Assembly: GCA_037954325.1 (NCBI GenBank)
Contig: JBBMNZ010000046.1
Location: forward strand, 821,001 to 885,000
Source: Fistularia commersonii
Taxonomy: Eukaryota > Chordata > Actinopteri > Syngnathiformes > Fistulariidae
Direction: 5' to 3'
DNA length: 64,000 nucleotides
Shown here piece after piece: positions 8,211 to 20,640 of the stretch. The notes beneath the pieces were generated by a model. The model saw nothing but the letters and a program-made list of their open reading frames with translations. It did not search any database and was not told where the DNA came from. Positions within the stretch are counted from its first letter, which is position 1. Every line of letters starts with the position of its first letter. Position numbers and translations under genes: made by a program.

Positions 8211-11200
8211 CCGGAGCGGAAGAGAGGAGGAGCGGAGGAGCGGAGGAGCGGGGGAGCGGAGGAGCGGAGGAGCGGAGGAGCGGAGGAGAGCGGAAGCCCG
8301 GCCAACAATTCGCCTGACTCCCGCTGAGAGGGGGTACCAGGGCCTGGAGCCTGATTCGCTTATGTCCAGCAGTTCAGGAGTACCAGGGTCAGGAGCGGAG
8401 GAGCGGAGGAGCGGATGAGCAGAAGAACGTTTAAGCGGTGGAGCGGAGGAGCGGATGAGCGGAGGAGAGTGGAATCCGGCCGACATCTCGCCTGAGTCCC
8501 GCGGAAAGGGAGTCCCAGGGCCTGGAGCCTGATTCGCTTATGGCAAGCAGTTCAGGAGAACCGGGCCCAGAGCGGAGGAGCGGAGGAGCGGAGGAGCGGA
8601 GGAGCGGAGGAGCGGAGGAGCGGAGGAGCGGAGGAGCGGAGGAGCGGAGGAGCGGAGGAGCGGAGGAGAGCGGAAGCCCGGCCAACAATTCGCCTAAGTC
8701 CCGCGGAGAGGGAGTACCAGGGCCTGGAGCCTGATTCGCTATGTCCAGCAGTTCAGGAGTACCAGGGCAGGAGCGGAGGAGCGGAGGAGCGGAGGAGCGG
8801 ATAAGCGGATGAGCTGAGGAGAGCGGAAGCCCGGCCGGCAATTCGCCTTAGTCCCGCGGAGAGGGAGTACCAGGTCCTGGAGCCTGATTCGCTTATGTCC
8901 AGCAGTTCAGGAGTACCAGGGCCAGGAGCGGAGGAGCGGAGGAGCGGATGAGCAAAATAACGTTTAAGCGGTGGAGCGGAGGAGCGGATGAGCGGAGGAG
9001 CGGAGGTGGGGAGGAGAGCGGAGGCCCGGCCAACAATTCGCCTGAGTCCCGCGGAAAGGGAGTACCAGGGCCAGAAGCGTGATTTAATGATGTTCAGCAA
9101 TTCAGGAGTACCAGGCCCAGGTGCGGAGGAGCGGAGGGGCGGATGAGTGGAGGAGCGGAGGTGGGGAGGAGAGCGGAAGACCGGCCCACATTTCGCCTGA
9201 GTCCCGCGGATTGGGAGTACCAGGGCCTGGAGCCTGATTCGCTTATGGCAAGCAGTTCAGGAGTACCAGGGCCCAGAGCGGCGGAGCGGAGGAGCGGAGG
9301 AGCGGGGGAGCGGAGGAGCGGAGGAGCGGAGGGGCGGATGAGTGGAGGAGTGGAGGTGCGGAGGAGAGTGGAATCCGGCCGACATCTCGCCTGAGTCCCG
9401 CGGAAAGGGAGTCCCAGGGCCTGGAGCCTGATTCGCTTATGGCAAGCAGTTCAGGAGAACCGGGCCCAGAGCGGAGGAGCGGAGGAGCGGAGGAGCGGAG
9501 GAGCGGAGGAGCGGAGGAGCGGAGGAGCGGAGGAGCGGAGGAGAGCGGAAGCCCGGCCAACAATTCGCCTAAGTCCCGCGGAGAGGGAGTACCAGGGCCT
9601 GGAGCCTGATTCGCTATGTCCAGCAGTTCAGGAGTACCAGGGCAGGAGCGGAGGAGCGGAGGAGCGGAGGAGCGGAGGAGCGGAGGAGCGGATAAGCGGA
9701 TGAGCTGAGGAGAGCGGAAGCCCGGCCGGCAATTCGCCTTAGTCCCGCGGAGAGGGAGTACCAGGTCCTGGAGCCTGATTCGCTTATGTCCAGCAGTTCA
9801 GGAGTACCAGGGCCAGGAGCGGAGGAGCGGAGGAGCGGATGAGCAAAATAACGTTTAAGCGGTGGAGCGGAGGAGCGGATGAGCGGAGGAGCGGAGGTGG
9901 GGAGGAGAGCGGAGGCCCGGCCGACAATTCGCCTGAGTCCCGCGGAAAGGGAGTACCAGGGCCAGAAGCGTGATTTAATGATGTTCAGCAATTCAGGAGT
10001 ACCAGGCCGAGGTGCGGAGGAGCGGAGGGGCGGATGAGTGGAGGAGCGGAGGTGGGGAGGAGAGCGGAAGACCGGCCCACATTTCGCCTGAGTCCCGCGG
10101 ATTGGGAGTACCAGGGCCTGGAGCCTGATTCGCTTATGGCAAGCAGTTCAGGAGTACCAGGGCCCAGAGCGGCGGAGCGGAGGAGCGGAGGAGCGGGGGA
10201 GCGGAGGAGCGGAGGAGCGGAGGGGCGGATGAGTGGAGGAGTGGAGGTGCGGAGGAGAGCGGAAGCCCGGCCCACATTTCGCCTGAGTCCCGCGGATTGG
10301 GAGTACCAGGGCCTGGAGCCTGATTCGCTTATGGCAAGCAGTTCAGGAGTACCAGGGCCCAGAGCGGCGGAGCGGAGGAGCGGAGGAGCGGAGGAGCGGA
10401 GGGGCGGATGAGTGGAGGAGTGGAGGTGCGGAGGAGAGCGGAAGCCCGGCCCACATTTCGCCTGAGTCCCGCGGATTGGGAGTACCAGGGCCTGGAGCCT
10501 GATTCGCTTATGGCAAGCAGTTCAGGAGTACCAGGGCCCAGAGCGGAGGAGCAGAGGAGCGGAGGAGCGGAGGAGCGGAGGAGCGGAGGAGCGGAGGAGC
10601 GGAGGAGAGCGGAAGCCCGGCCGACAATTCGCCTTAGCCCAGCGGAGAGGGAGTACCAGGGCCTGGAGCCTGATTCGCTTATGTCCAGCAGTTAGGGGGA
10701 GTACCAGGGCCAGGAGCGGAGGAGCGGAGGAGTGGATGAGCAGAAGAACGTTTAAGCGGTGGAGCGGAGGGACGGACGAGCGGAGGAGAGCGGAATCCGG
10801 CCGACATCTCGCCTGAGTCCCGCGGAAAGGGAGTCCCAGGGCCTGGAGCCTGATTCGCTTATGGCAAGCAGTTCAGGAGAACCGGGCCCAGAGCGGAGGA
10901 GCGGAGGAGCGGAGGAGCGGAGGAGCGGAGGAGAGCAGAAGCCCGGCCAACAATTCGCCTAAGTCCCGCGGAGAGGGAGTACCAGGGCCAGGAGCCTGAT
11001 TCGCTATGTCCAGCAGTTCAGGAGTACCAGGGCCGGAGCGAAGAAACGGAGGAGCGGAGGAGCGGAGGAGCGGATAAGCGGATGAGCTGGGGAGAGCGGA
11101 AGCCCGGCCGGCAATTTGCCTGAGTCCCGCGGAGAGGGAGTACCAGGTCCTGGAACCTGATTCGCTTATGTCCAGCAGTTCAGGAGTACCAGAGCCAGGA

Positions 11201-13269
11201 GCGGAGGAGCGGAGGAGCAGATGAGCAGAAGAACGTTTAAGCGGTGGAGCGGAAGAGCAGATGAGCGGAGGAGAGCGGAATCCGGCCGACATCTCGCCTG
11301 AGTCCCGCGGAAAGGGAGTACCAGGGCCTGGAGCCTGATTCGCTTATGGCAAGCAGTTCAGGAGAACCGGGCCCAGGTGCGGAGGAGCGGAGGAGCGGAG
11401 GAGAGCGGAAGCCCGGCCAACAATTCGCCTAAGTCCCACGGAGAGGGAGTACCAGGGCCAGGAGCCTGATTCGCTATGTCCAGCAGTTCAGGAGTACCAG
11501 GGCCGGAGCGGAGGAACGGAGGAGCGCAGGAGCGGAGGAGCGGAGGAGCGGAGGAGCGGAGGAGCGGATGAGCTGAGGTGAGCGGAAGCCCGGTCGGCAA
11601 TTCGCCTGAGTCCCGCGGAGAGGGAGTACCAAGTCCTGGAGCCTGATTCGCTTATGTCCAGCAGTTCAGGAGTACCAGGGCCAGGAGCGGAGGAGCGGAG
11701 GAGCGGAGGAGCGGATGAGCAAAATAACGTTTAAGCGGTGGAGCGGAGGAGCGGATGAGCGGAGGAGAGCGGAATCCGGCCGACAATTCGCCTGAGTCCA
11801 GCGGAGAGGGAGTACCAGGGCCAGAAGCGTGATTTAATGATGTTCAGCAATTCAGGAGTACCAGGCCCAGGTGCGGAGGAGCGGAGGGGCGGATGAGTGG
11901 AGGAGCGGAGGTGGGGAGGAAAGCGGAAGACCGGCCCACATTTCGCCTGAGTCCCGCGGATTGGGAGTACCAGGGCCTCGAGCCTGATTCGCTTATGTCT
12001 AGATGTTCAGGAGTACCAGGGCCCGGAGCGGAGGTGCGGAGGAGCGGATGAGAGGAGAAGCGGAGGAGAGCGGAAACCCGGCCGAAAATTCGCCTAAGTC
12101 CCGCGGAGAGGGAGTACCAGGGCCAGGAACCTGATTCGCTTATGTCCAGCAGTTCAGGAGTACCAGGGCCGGAACGGAGGAGCGGAGGAGCGGAGGAGCG
12201 GAGGAGCGGAGGAGCGGAGGAGAGTGGAGGCCCGGCCGGCAATTCGCCTGAGTCCCGCTTAGAGGGAGTACCAGGGCCTGAAGCGTGATTTAATGATGTT
12301 CAACAATTCAGGAGTACCAGGGCCAGGTGCGGAGGAGAGGACGAGCGGAGGGTTGGATAAGTGGAGGAGCGGAGGAGCGGAGGAGAGCGGAAGCCCGGCC
12401 CACTTTTTGCCTTAGTCCCGCGGATCTGGAGTACCAGGGCCTGGAGCCTGATTCGCTTATGGCAAGCAGTTCAGGAGTACCAGGGCCCAGAGCGGAGGAG
12501 CGGAGGAGCGGAGGAGCGGAGGAGCGGAGGAGCGGAGGAGCCGGAATGAGCGAAAGCCCGGCCGAATATTCGCCTAAGTCCCGCGGAAAGGGAGTACCAG
12601 GGCCTGGAGCCTGATTCGCTTATGTCCAGCAGTTCAGGAGTACCAGGGCCCGGAGCGGAGGTGCGGAGGAGTGGATGAGAGGAGAAGCGGAGGAGCGGAG
12701 GAGCGGAGGAGTGGAGGAGCGGAGAAGCGGAGGAGCGGAGGAGCGGAGGAGCGGAGGTGGGGAGGAGCCGAGGAGCGGAGGAGCGGAGGAGAGCGGAATC
12801 CTGCCGACAATTCGCCTGAGTCCCGCGGAAAGGGAGTACCAGGGCCTGAAGCGTGATTTAATGATGTTCAGCAATTCAGGAGTACCAGGGCCAGGTGCGG
12901 AGGAGCGGAGGAGCGGAGGGGCGGATGAGTGGATGAGCGGAGGAGTGGAGGAGAGCGGAAGCCCGGCCGGCAATTCGCCTGAGTCCCGCGGAGAGGGAGT
13001 ACCAGGGCCTGGAGCCTGAATCGCTTATGTCCAGCAGTTCAGGAGTACCAGGGCCTGGAGCGGAGGAGCGGAGGAGCGGAGGAGCGGATGAGCGGAGGAG
13101 CGGAGGAGCGGAGGAGCGGAGGAGCGGAGGAGCGGAGGAGCGGAGGAGCGGAGGAGAGCGGAAGCCCGGCCCACATTTCCCCTATGTCGCGCGGATTGTG
13201 AGTACCAGGGCTGGGAGCCTGATACACTTATGTCAAGCGGTCCGGAGTACCAGGGCCCGGAGCGGATGA

Positions 13270-16200
13270 GCGGATGACCGGAGGAGCGGAAGAGCGGAGG
13301 ACAGGGGAAGCCCGGCCAAAAATTCGCCTAAGTCCCGCGGAGAGGGAGTACCAGGGCCTGGAACCTAATTCGCTTATGTCCAGCAGTTCAGGAGTACCAG
13401 GGCCAGAACGGAGGAGCGGAGGAGCGGCGGAGCGGAGGAGCGGAGGAGCGGAGGAGCGGAGGAGAGCGGAAGCCCGGCCGGCAATTCGCCTGAGTCCCGC
13501 GGAGAGGGAGTACCAGGACCTGGAGCCTGATTCGCTTATGTCTAGCAGTTCAGGAGTACCAGGGCCCGAAGCGGAGGAGCGGCGGAGCGGATGAGAGGAG
13601 AAGCGGAGGAGAGCGGAAGCCCGGCCGACAATTCGCCTAAGTCCCGCGGATTGGGAGTACCAGGGCCCGGAATGGGGGAGCGGAGGAGCAGATGAGCAGA
13701 AGAGCGGAGGAGCGGAGGAGCGGAGGAGCGGAGGAGCGGATGAGCGGCGGAGCGGAGGTGAGCAGAAGCCCGGCCGGCAATTCGCCTGAGTCCCGCGGAG
13801 AGGGAGTACCAGGACCTGGAGCCTGATTCGCTTATGTCTAGCAGTTCAGGAGTACCAGGGCCCGAAGCGGAGGAGCGGCGGAGCGGATGAGAGGAGAAGC
13901 GGAGGAGAGCGGAAGCCCGGCCGACAATTCGCCTAAGTCCCGCGGATTGGGAGTACCAGGGCCCGGAATGGGGGAGCGGAGGAGCAGATGAGCAGAAGAG
14001 CGGAGGAGCGGAGGAGCGGAGGAGCGGAGGAGCGGAGGAGCGGCGGAGCGGAGGTGAGCAGAAGCCCGGCCGAAAATTCGCCTAAGTCCCGCGGAGAGGG
14101 AGTACCAAGGCCTGGTACCTGATTCGATTATGTCTAGCAGTTCAGGAGTACCAGGGCCCGGAGCGGAGGAGCGGATGAGCAGAAGAACGTTTAAGTGGTG
14201 GAGCGGAGGAGCGGATGAGCGGAGGAGAGCGGAATCCGGCCGACAATTTGCCTGAGTCCCGCGGAAAGGGAGTACCAGGGCCTGGATCCTGAATCGCTTA
14301 TGTCCTGCGGTTCCGGAGTACCAGGGCCCACAGCGGAGGAGCGGAGGATAGGATGAGCGGATGAGCTTAGGAGAGCGGAAGCCCGGTCGACAATTCGCCT
14401 GACTCCAGCGGAGAGGGAGTACCAGGGCCATAAACGTGATTTAATGATGTTCAGCAATGCAGGTGTACCAGGGCCAGGTGCGGAGGAGCGAAGGAGCGGA
14501 GGGGCGGATGAGTGGAGGACCGGATGAGCGGAGGAGCGGAGGTGAGCGGAAGCCCGGCCGACAATTCGCCTAAGTCCCGCGGAGAAGGAGTACCAGGGCC
14601 ATGAGCCTGATTCGCTTATGTCCAGCAGTTCAGGAGTACCAGGGCCGGAACGGAGGAGCGGAGGAGCGGAGGAGCGGAGGAGCGGAGGAGCGGAGGAGCG
14701 GAGGAGCGGAGGAGCGGAGGAGCGGAGGACCGGAGGACCGGAGGAGAGCGGAATCCGGCCGACAATTCGCCTGAGTCCCGCGGAAAGGGAGTACCAGGAC
14801 CAGAAGCGTGATTTAATGATATCCAGCAGTTCAGGAGTACCAGGGCATGGAGGAGAGCGGAGGCCCGGCCGGCAATTCGCCTGAGTCCCGCTTAGAGGGA
14901 GTACCAGGGCCTGAAGCGTGATTTAATGATGTTCAACAATTCAGGAGTACCAGGGCCAGGTGCGGAGGAGCGGTCGAGCGGAGGGTTGGATGAGTGGAGG
15001 AGCGGAGGAGCGGAGGAGAGCGGGAGCCCGGCCCACTTTTTGCCTTAGTCCCGCGGATTGGGAGTACCAGGGCCTGGAGCCTGATATGCCTATGGCAAGC
15101 AGTTCAGGAGTACCAGGGCCCAGAGAGGAGGAGCGGAGGAGCGGAGGAGCGGAGGAGCGGAGGTGAGCGGAAGCCCGGCCGAATATTCGCCTAAGTCCCG
15201 CGGAAAGGGAGTACCAGGGCCTGGAGCCTGTTTCGCTTATGTCCAGCAGTTCAGGAGTACCAGGGCCGGAGCGGAGGAGCGAAGGAGTGGAGGAGCGGAG
15301 GAGCGTAGGAGAGCGGAAGCCCGGCCGACAATTCGCCTAAGTCCCGCGGATTGGGAGTACCAGGGCCTGGAGCGGGGGAGCGGAGGAGCAGATGAGCAGA
15401 GGAGCGGAGGAGCGGAGGTGCGGAGGAGGGGAGAAGCGGAAGAGATCGGAAGCCCAGCCGACAATTCTCCTGAGTCCTGCGAAAGGGGATTACCAGGGCC
15501 TTCAGCCTGAATCGCTTATGTCTAGCAGTTCAGGAGTACCAGGGCCCGGAGCGGAGGAGCGGAGGAGCGGATGAGAGGAGAAGCGGAGGAGAGCGGAAGC
15601 CCGGCCGACAATTCGCCTAAGTCCCGCGGATTGGGAGTACCAGGGCCTGGAGCGGGGGAGCGGAGGAGCAGATGAGCAGAAGAGCGGAGGAGCGGAGGAG
15701 CGGAGGAGCGGATGAGCGGAGGAGCGGAGGTGAGCGGAAGCCCGGCCGACAATTCGCCTAAGTCACACGGATAGGGAGTACCAGGAAACTGGAGCATGAT
15801 TCGCTTATGTCCAGCGGTTCGGGAGTACCAGGGCCTTGAGCGGAGGAGCGGGGGAGCGGAGGAGCGGATGAGCGGATGAGCGGAGGAGCGGAGGTGAGCG
15901 GAAGCCCGCGGATTGGGAGCACCAGGGCCTGGAGCCTTATATGCCTATGGCAAGCAGTTCAGGAGTACCAGGGCCCAGAGAGGAGGAGCGGAGGAGCGGA
16001 GGAGCGGAGGAGCGGAGGAGCGGAGGTGAGCGGAAGCCCGGCCGACAATTCGCTTGAGTCCCGCGGAAGGGGAGTACCAGGGTCTGGAGCCTGAATCGCT
16101 TATGTCCAGCAGTTCAGGAGTACCAGGGCCAGGAGCGGATGAGCGGCAGAGCGGATGAGCGGAAGAACGGAGAAGCGGTGGAGCGGAGGAGCAAAGGAGC

Positions 16201-19200
16201 GGAGGAGCGGAGGAGCGGAGGAGCGGATGAGAGGAGAAGCGGAAGAGAGCGGAAGCCCGGCCGACAATACACCTGAGTCCCGCGGAGAAAGAGTACCAGG
16301 GCCTGGAGCCTGATTCACCCAGGTCCAGCAGTTCAGGAGTACCAGGGACAGGAGCGGATGAGCGGCGGAGCGGATGAGCGGAAGAACGGAGAAGCGGAGG
16401 AGCGGAGGAGCGGAGGAGCAGAGGCGCGGAGGAGCGGAGGAGAGCGGAAGCATGGACCACAATATGCCTAAATCCCGGAGAAAGGGAGCCTGATACACTT
16501 ATGTCAAGCGGTCCGGAGTACCAGGGCCCGGAGCGGATGAGCGGATGACCGGAGGAGCGGAAGAGCGGAGGACAGGGGAAGCCCGGCCAAAAATTCGCCT
16601 AAGTCCCGCGGAGAGGGAGTACCAGGGCCTGGAACCTAATTCGCTTATGTCCAGCAGTTCAGGAGTACCAGGGCCAGAACGGAGGAGCGGAGGAGCGGCG
16701 GAGCGGAGGAGCGGAGGAGCGGAGGAGCGGAGGAGAGCGGAAGCCCGGCCGGCAATTCGCCTGAGTCCCGCGGATTGGGAGTACCAGGGCCTGGAGCGGG
16801 GGAGCGGAGGAGCAGATGAGCAGAAGAGCGGAGGAGCGGAGGAGCGGAGGAGCGGATGAGCGGAGGAGCGGAGGTGAGCGGAAGCCCGGCCGACAATTCG
16901 CCTAAGTCACACGGATAGGGAGTACCAGGAAACTGGAGCATGATTCGCTTATGTCCAGCGGTTCGGGAGTACCAGGGCCTTGAGCGGAGGAGCGGGGGAG
17001 CGGAGGAGCGGATGAGCGGATGAGCGGAGGAGCGGAGGTGAGCGGAAGCCCGCGGATTGGGAGCACCAGGGCCTGGAGCCTTATATGCCTATGGCAAGCA
17101 GTTCAGGAGTACCAGGGCCCAGAGAGGAGGAGCGGAGGAGCGGAGGAGCGGAGGAGCGGAGGAGCGGAGGTGAGCGGAAGCCCGGCCGACAATTCGCTTG
17201 AGTCCCGCGGAAGGGGAGTACCAGGGTCTGGAGCCTGAATCGCTTATGTCCAGCAGTTCAGGAGTACCAGGGCCAGGAGCGGATGAGCGGCAGAGCGGAT
17301 GAGCGGAAGAACGGAGAAGCGGTGGAGCGGAGGAGCAAAGGAGCGGAGGAGCGGAGGAGCGGAGGAGCGGATGAGAGGAGAAGCGGAAGAGAGCGGAAGC
17401 CCGGCCGACAATACACCTGAGTCCCGCGGAGAAAGAGTACCAGGGCCTGGAGCCTGATTCACCCAGGTCCAGCAGTTCAGGAGTACCAGGGACAGGAGCG
17501 GATGAGCGGCGGAGCGGATGAGCGGAAGAACGGAGAAGCGGAGGAGCGGAGGAGCGGAGGAGCAGAGGCGCGGAGGAGCGGAGGAGAGCGGAAGCATGGA
17601 CCACAATATGCCTAAATCCCGGAGAAAGGGAGCCTGATACACTTATGTCAAGCGGTCCGGAGTACCAGGGCCCGGAGCGGATGAGCGGATGACCGGAGGA
17701 GCGGAAGAGCGGAGGACAGGGGAAGCCCGGCCAAAAATTCGCCTAAGTCCCGCGGAGAGGGAGTACCAGGGCCTGGAACCTAATTCGCTTATGTCCAGCA
17801 GTTCAGGAGTACCAGGGCCAGAACGGAGGAGCGGAGGAGCGGCGGAGCGGAGGAGCGGAGGAGCGGAGGAGCGGAGGAGCGGAGGAGAGCGGAAGCCCGG
17901 CCGGCAATTCGCCTGAGTCCCGCGGAGAGGGAGTACCAGGACCTGGAGCCTGATTCGCTTATGTCTAGCAGTTCAGGAGTACCAGGGCCCGAAGCGGAGG
18001 AGCGGCGGAGCGGATGAGAGGAGAAGCGGAGGAGAGCGGAAGCCCGGCCGACAATTCGCCTAAGGCCCGCGGATTGGGAGTACCAGGGCCCGGAATGGGG
18101 GAGCGGAGGAGCAGATGAGCAGAAGAGCGGAGGAGCGGAGGAGCGGAGGAGCGGAGGAGCGGAGGAGCGGCGGAGCGGAGGTGAGCAGAAGCCCGGCCGA
18201 AAATTCGCCTAAGTCCCGCGGAGAGGGAGTACCAAGGCCTGGTACCTGATTCGATTATGTCTAGCAGTTCAGGAGTACCAGGGCCCGGAGCGGAGGAGCG
18301 GATGAGCAGAAGAACGTTTAAGTGGTGGAGCGGAGGAGCGGATGAGCGGAGGAGAGCGGAATCCGGCCGACAATTTGCCTGAGTCCCGCGGAAAGGGAGT
18401 ACCAGGGCCTGGATCCTGAATCGCTTATGTCCTGCGGTTCCGGAGTACCAGGGCCCACAGCGGAGGAGCGGAGGATAGGATGAGCGGATGAGCTTAGGAG
18501 AGCGGAAGCCCGGTCGACAATTCGCCTGACTCCAGCGGAGAGGGAGTACCAGGGCCATAAACGTGATTTAATGATGTTCAGCAATGCAGGTGTACCAGGG
18601 CCAGGTGCGGAGGAGCGAAGGAGCGGAGGGGCGGATGAGTGGAGGACCGGATGAGCGGAGGAGCGGAGGTGAGCGGAAGCCCGGCCGACAATTCGCCTAA
18701 GTCCCGCGGAGAAGGAGTACCAGGGCCTTGAGCCTGATTCGCTTATGTCCAGCAGTTCAGGAGTACCAGGGCCGGAACGGAGGAGCGGAGGAGCGGAGGA
18801 GCGGAGGAGCGGAGGAGCGGAGGAGCGGAGGACCGGAGGACCGGAGGACCGGAGGACCGGAGGAGAGCGGAATCCGGCCGACAATTCGCCTGAGTCCCGC
18901 GGAAAGGGAGTACCAGGACCAGAAGCGTGATTTAATGATATCCAGCAGTTCAGGAGTACCAGGGCATGAGCGGAGGAGCGGAGGAGCGGAGGAGCGGAGG
19001 AGAGCGGAGGCCCGGCCGGCAATTCGCCTGAGTCCCGCTTAGAGGGAGTACCAGGGCCTGAAGCGTGATTTAATGATGTTCAACAATTCAGGAGTACCAG
19101 GGCCAGGTGCGGAGGAGCGGTCGAGCGGAGGGTTGGATGAGTGGAGGAGCGGAGGAGCGGAGGAGAGCGGGAGCCCGGCCCACTTTTTGCCTTAGTCCCG

Positions 19201-20640
19201 TGGATTGGGAGTACCAGGGCCTGGAGCCTGATATGCCTATGGCAAGCAGTTCAGGAGTACCAGGGCCCAGAGAGGAGGAGCGGAGGAGCGGAGGAGCGGA
19301 GGAGCGGAGGAGCGGAGGTGAGCGGAAGCCCGGCCGAATATTCGCCTAAGTCCCGCGGAAAGGGAGTACCAGGGCCTGGAGCCTGTTTCGCTTATGTCCA
19401 GCAGTTCAGGAGTACCAGGGCCGGAGCGGAGGAGCGAAGGAGTGGAGGAGCGGAGGAGCGTAGGAGAGCGGAAGCCCGGCCGACAATTCGCCTAAGTCCC
19501 GCGGATTGGGAGTACCAGGGCCTGGAGCGGGGGAGCGGAGGAGCAGATGAGCAGAGGAGCGGAGGAGCGGAGGTGCGGAGGAGGGGAGAAGCGGAAGAGA
19601 TCGGAAGCCCAGCCGACAATTCTCCTGAGTCCTGCGAAAGGGGATTACCAGGGCCTTCAGCCTGAATCGCTTATGTCTAGCAGTTCAGGAGTACCAGGGC
19701 CCGGAGCGGAGGAGCGGAGGAGCGGATGAGAGGAGAAGCGGAGGAGAGCGGAAGCCCGGCCGACAATTCGCCTAAGTCCCGCGGATTGGGAGTACCAGGG
19801 CCTGGAGCGGGGGAGCGGAGGAGCAGATGAGCAGAAGAGCGGAGGAGCGGAGGAGCGGAGGAGCGGATGAGCGGAGGAGCGGAGGTGAGCGGAAGCCCGG
19901 CCGACAATTCGCCTAAGTCACACGGATAGGGAGTACCAGGAAACTGGAGCATGATTCGCTTATGTCCAGCGGTTCGGGAGTACCAGGGCCTTGAGCGGAG
20001 GAGCGGGGGAGCGGAGGAGCGGATGAGCGGATGAGCGGAGGAGCGGAGGTGAGCGGAAGCCCGCGGATTGGGAGCACCAGGGCCTGGAGCCTTATATGCC
20101 TATGGCAAGCAGTTCAGGAGTACCAGGGCCCAGAGAGGAGGAGCGGAGGAGCGGAGGAGCGGAGGAGCGGAGGTGAGCGGAAGCCCGGCCGACAATTCGC
20201 TTGAGTCCCGCGGAAGGGGAGTACCAGGGTCTGGAGCCTGAATCGCTTATGTCCAGCAGTTCAGGAGTACCAGGGCCAGGAGCGGATGAGCGGCAGAGCG
20301 GATGAGCGGAAGAACGGAGAAGCGGTGGCGCGGAGGAGCAAAGGAGCGGAGGAGCGGAGGAGCGGAGGAGCGGATGAGAGGAGAAGCGGAAGAGAGCGGA
20401 AGCCCGGCCGACAATACACCTGAGTCCCGCGGAGAGGGAGTACCAGGGCCTGGAGCCTGATTCACCCAGGTCCAGCAGTTCAGGAGTACCAGGGACAGGA
20501 GCGGATGAGCGGCGGAGCGGATGAGCGGAAGAACGGAGAAGCGGAGGAGCGGAGGAGCGGAGGAGCAGAGGCGCGGAGGAGCGGAGGAGAGCGGAAGCAT
20601 GGACCACAATATGCCTAAATCCCGGAGAAAGGGAGTACCA
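13270..20640 (+). repeat. Higher-order repeat of about 4.13-4.15 kb in array I
   Basis: Blocks such as 13838-14431 and 17965-18558 recur nearly unchanged at 4127 bp spacing, and 14960/19107 and 15392/19547 at 4147-4155 bp. The spacing drifts because GGAGCGGAG counts differ between copies. Confidence 0.85.
15640..17930 (+). repeat. 1144-bp tandem duplication in array I
   Basis: Positions from about 15650 recur exactly 1144 bp later (for example 15876 with 17020, 16100 with 17244, 16545 with 17689). The duplicated block includes a shortened unit (GAAGCCCGCGGATTGGGAGC) that lacks the usual GGCCGACAATTCGCC part, a useful marker. This duplication lies inside the first copy of the 4.1-kb repeat. 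Confidence 0.88.
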
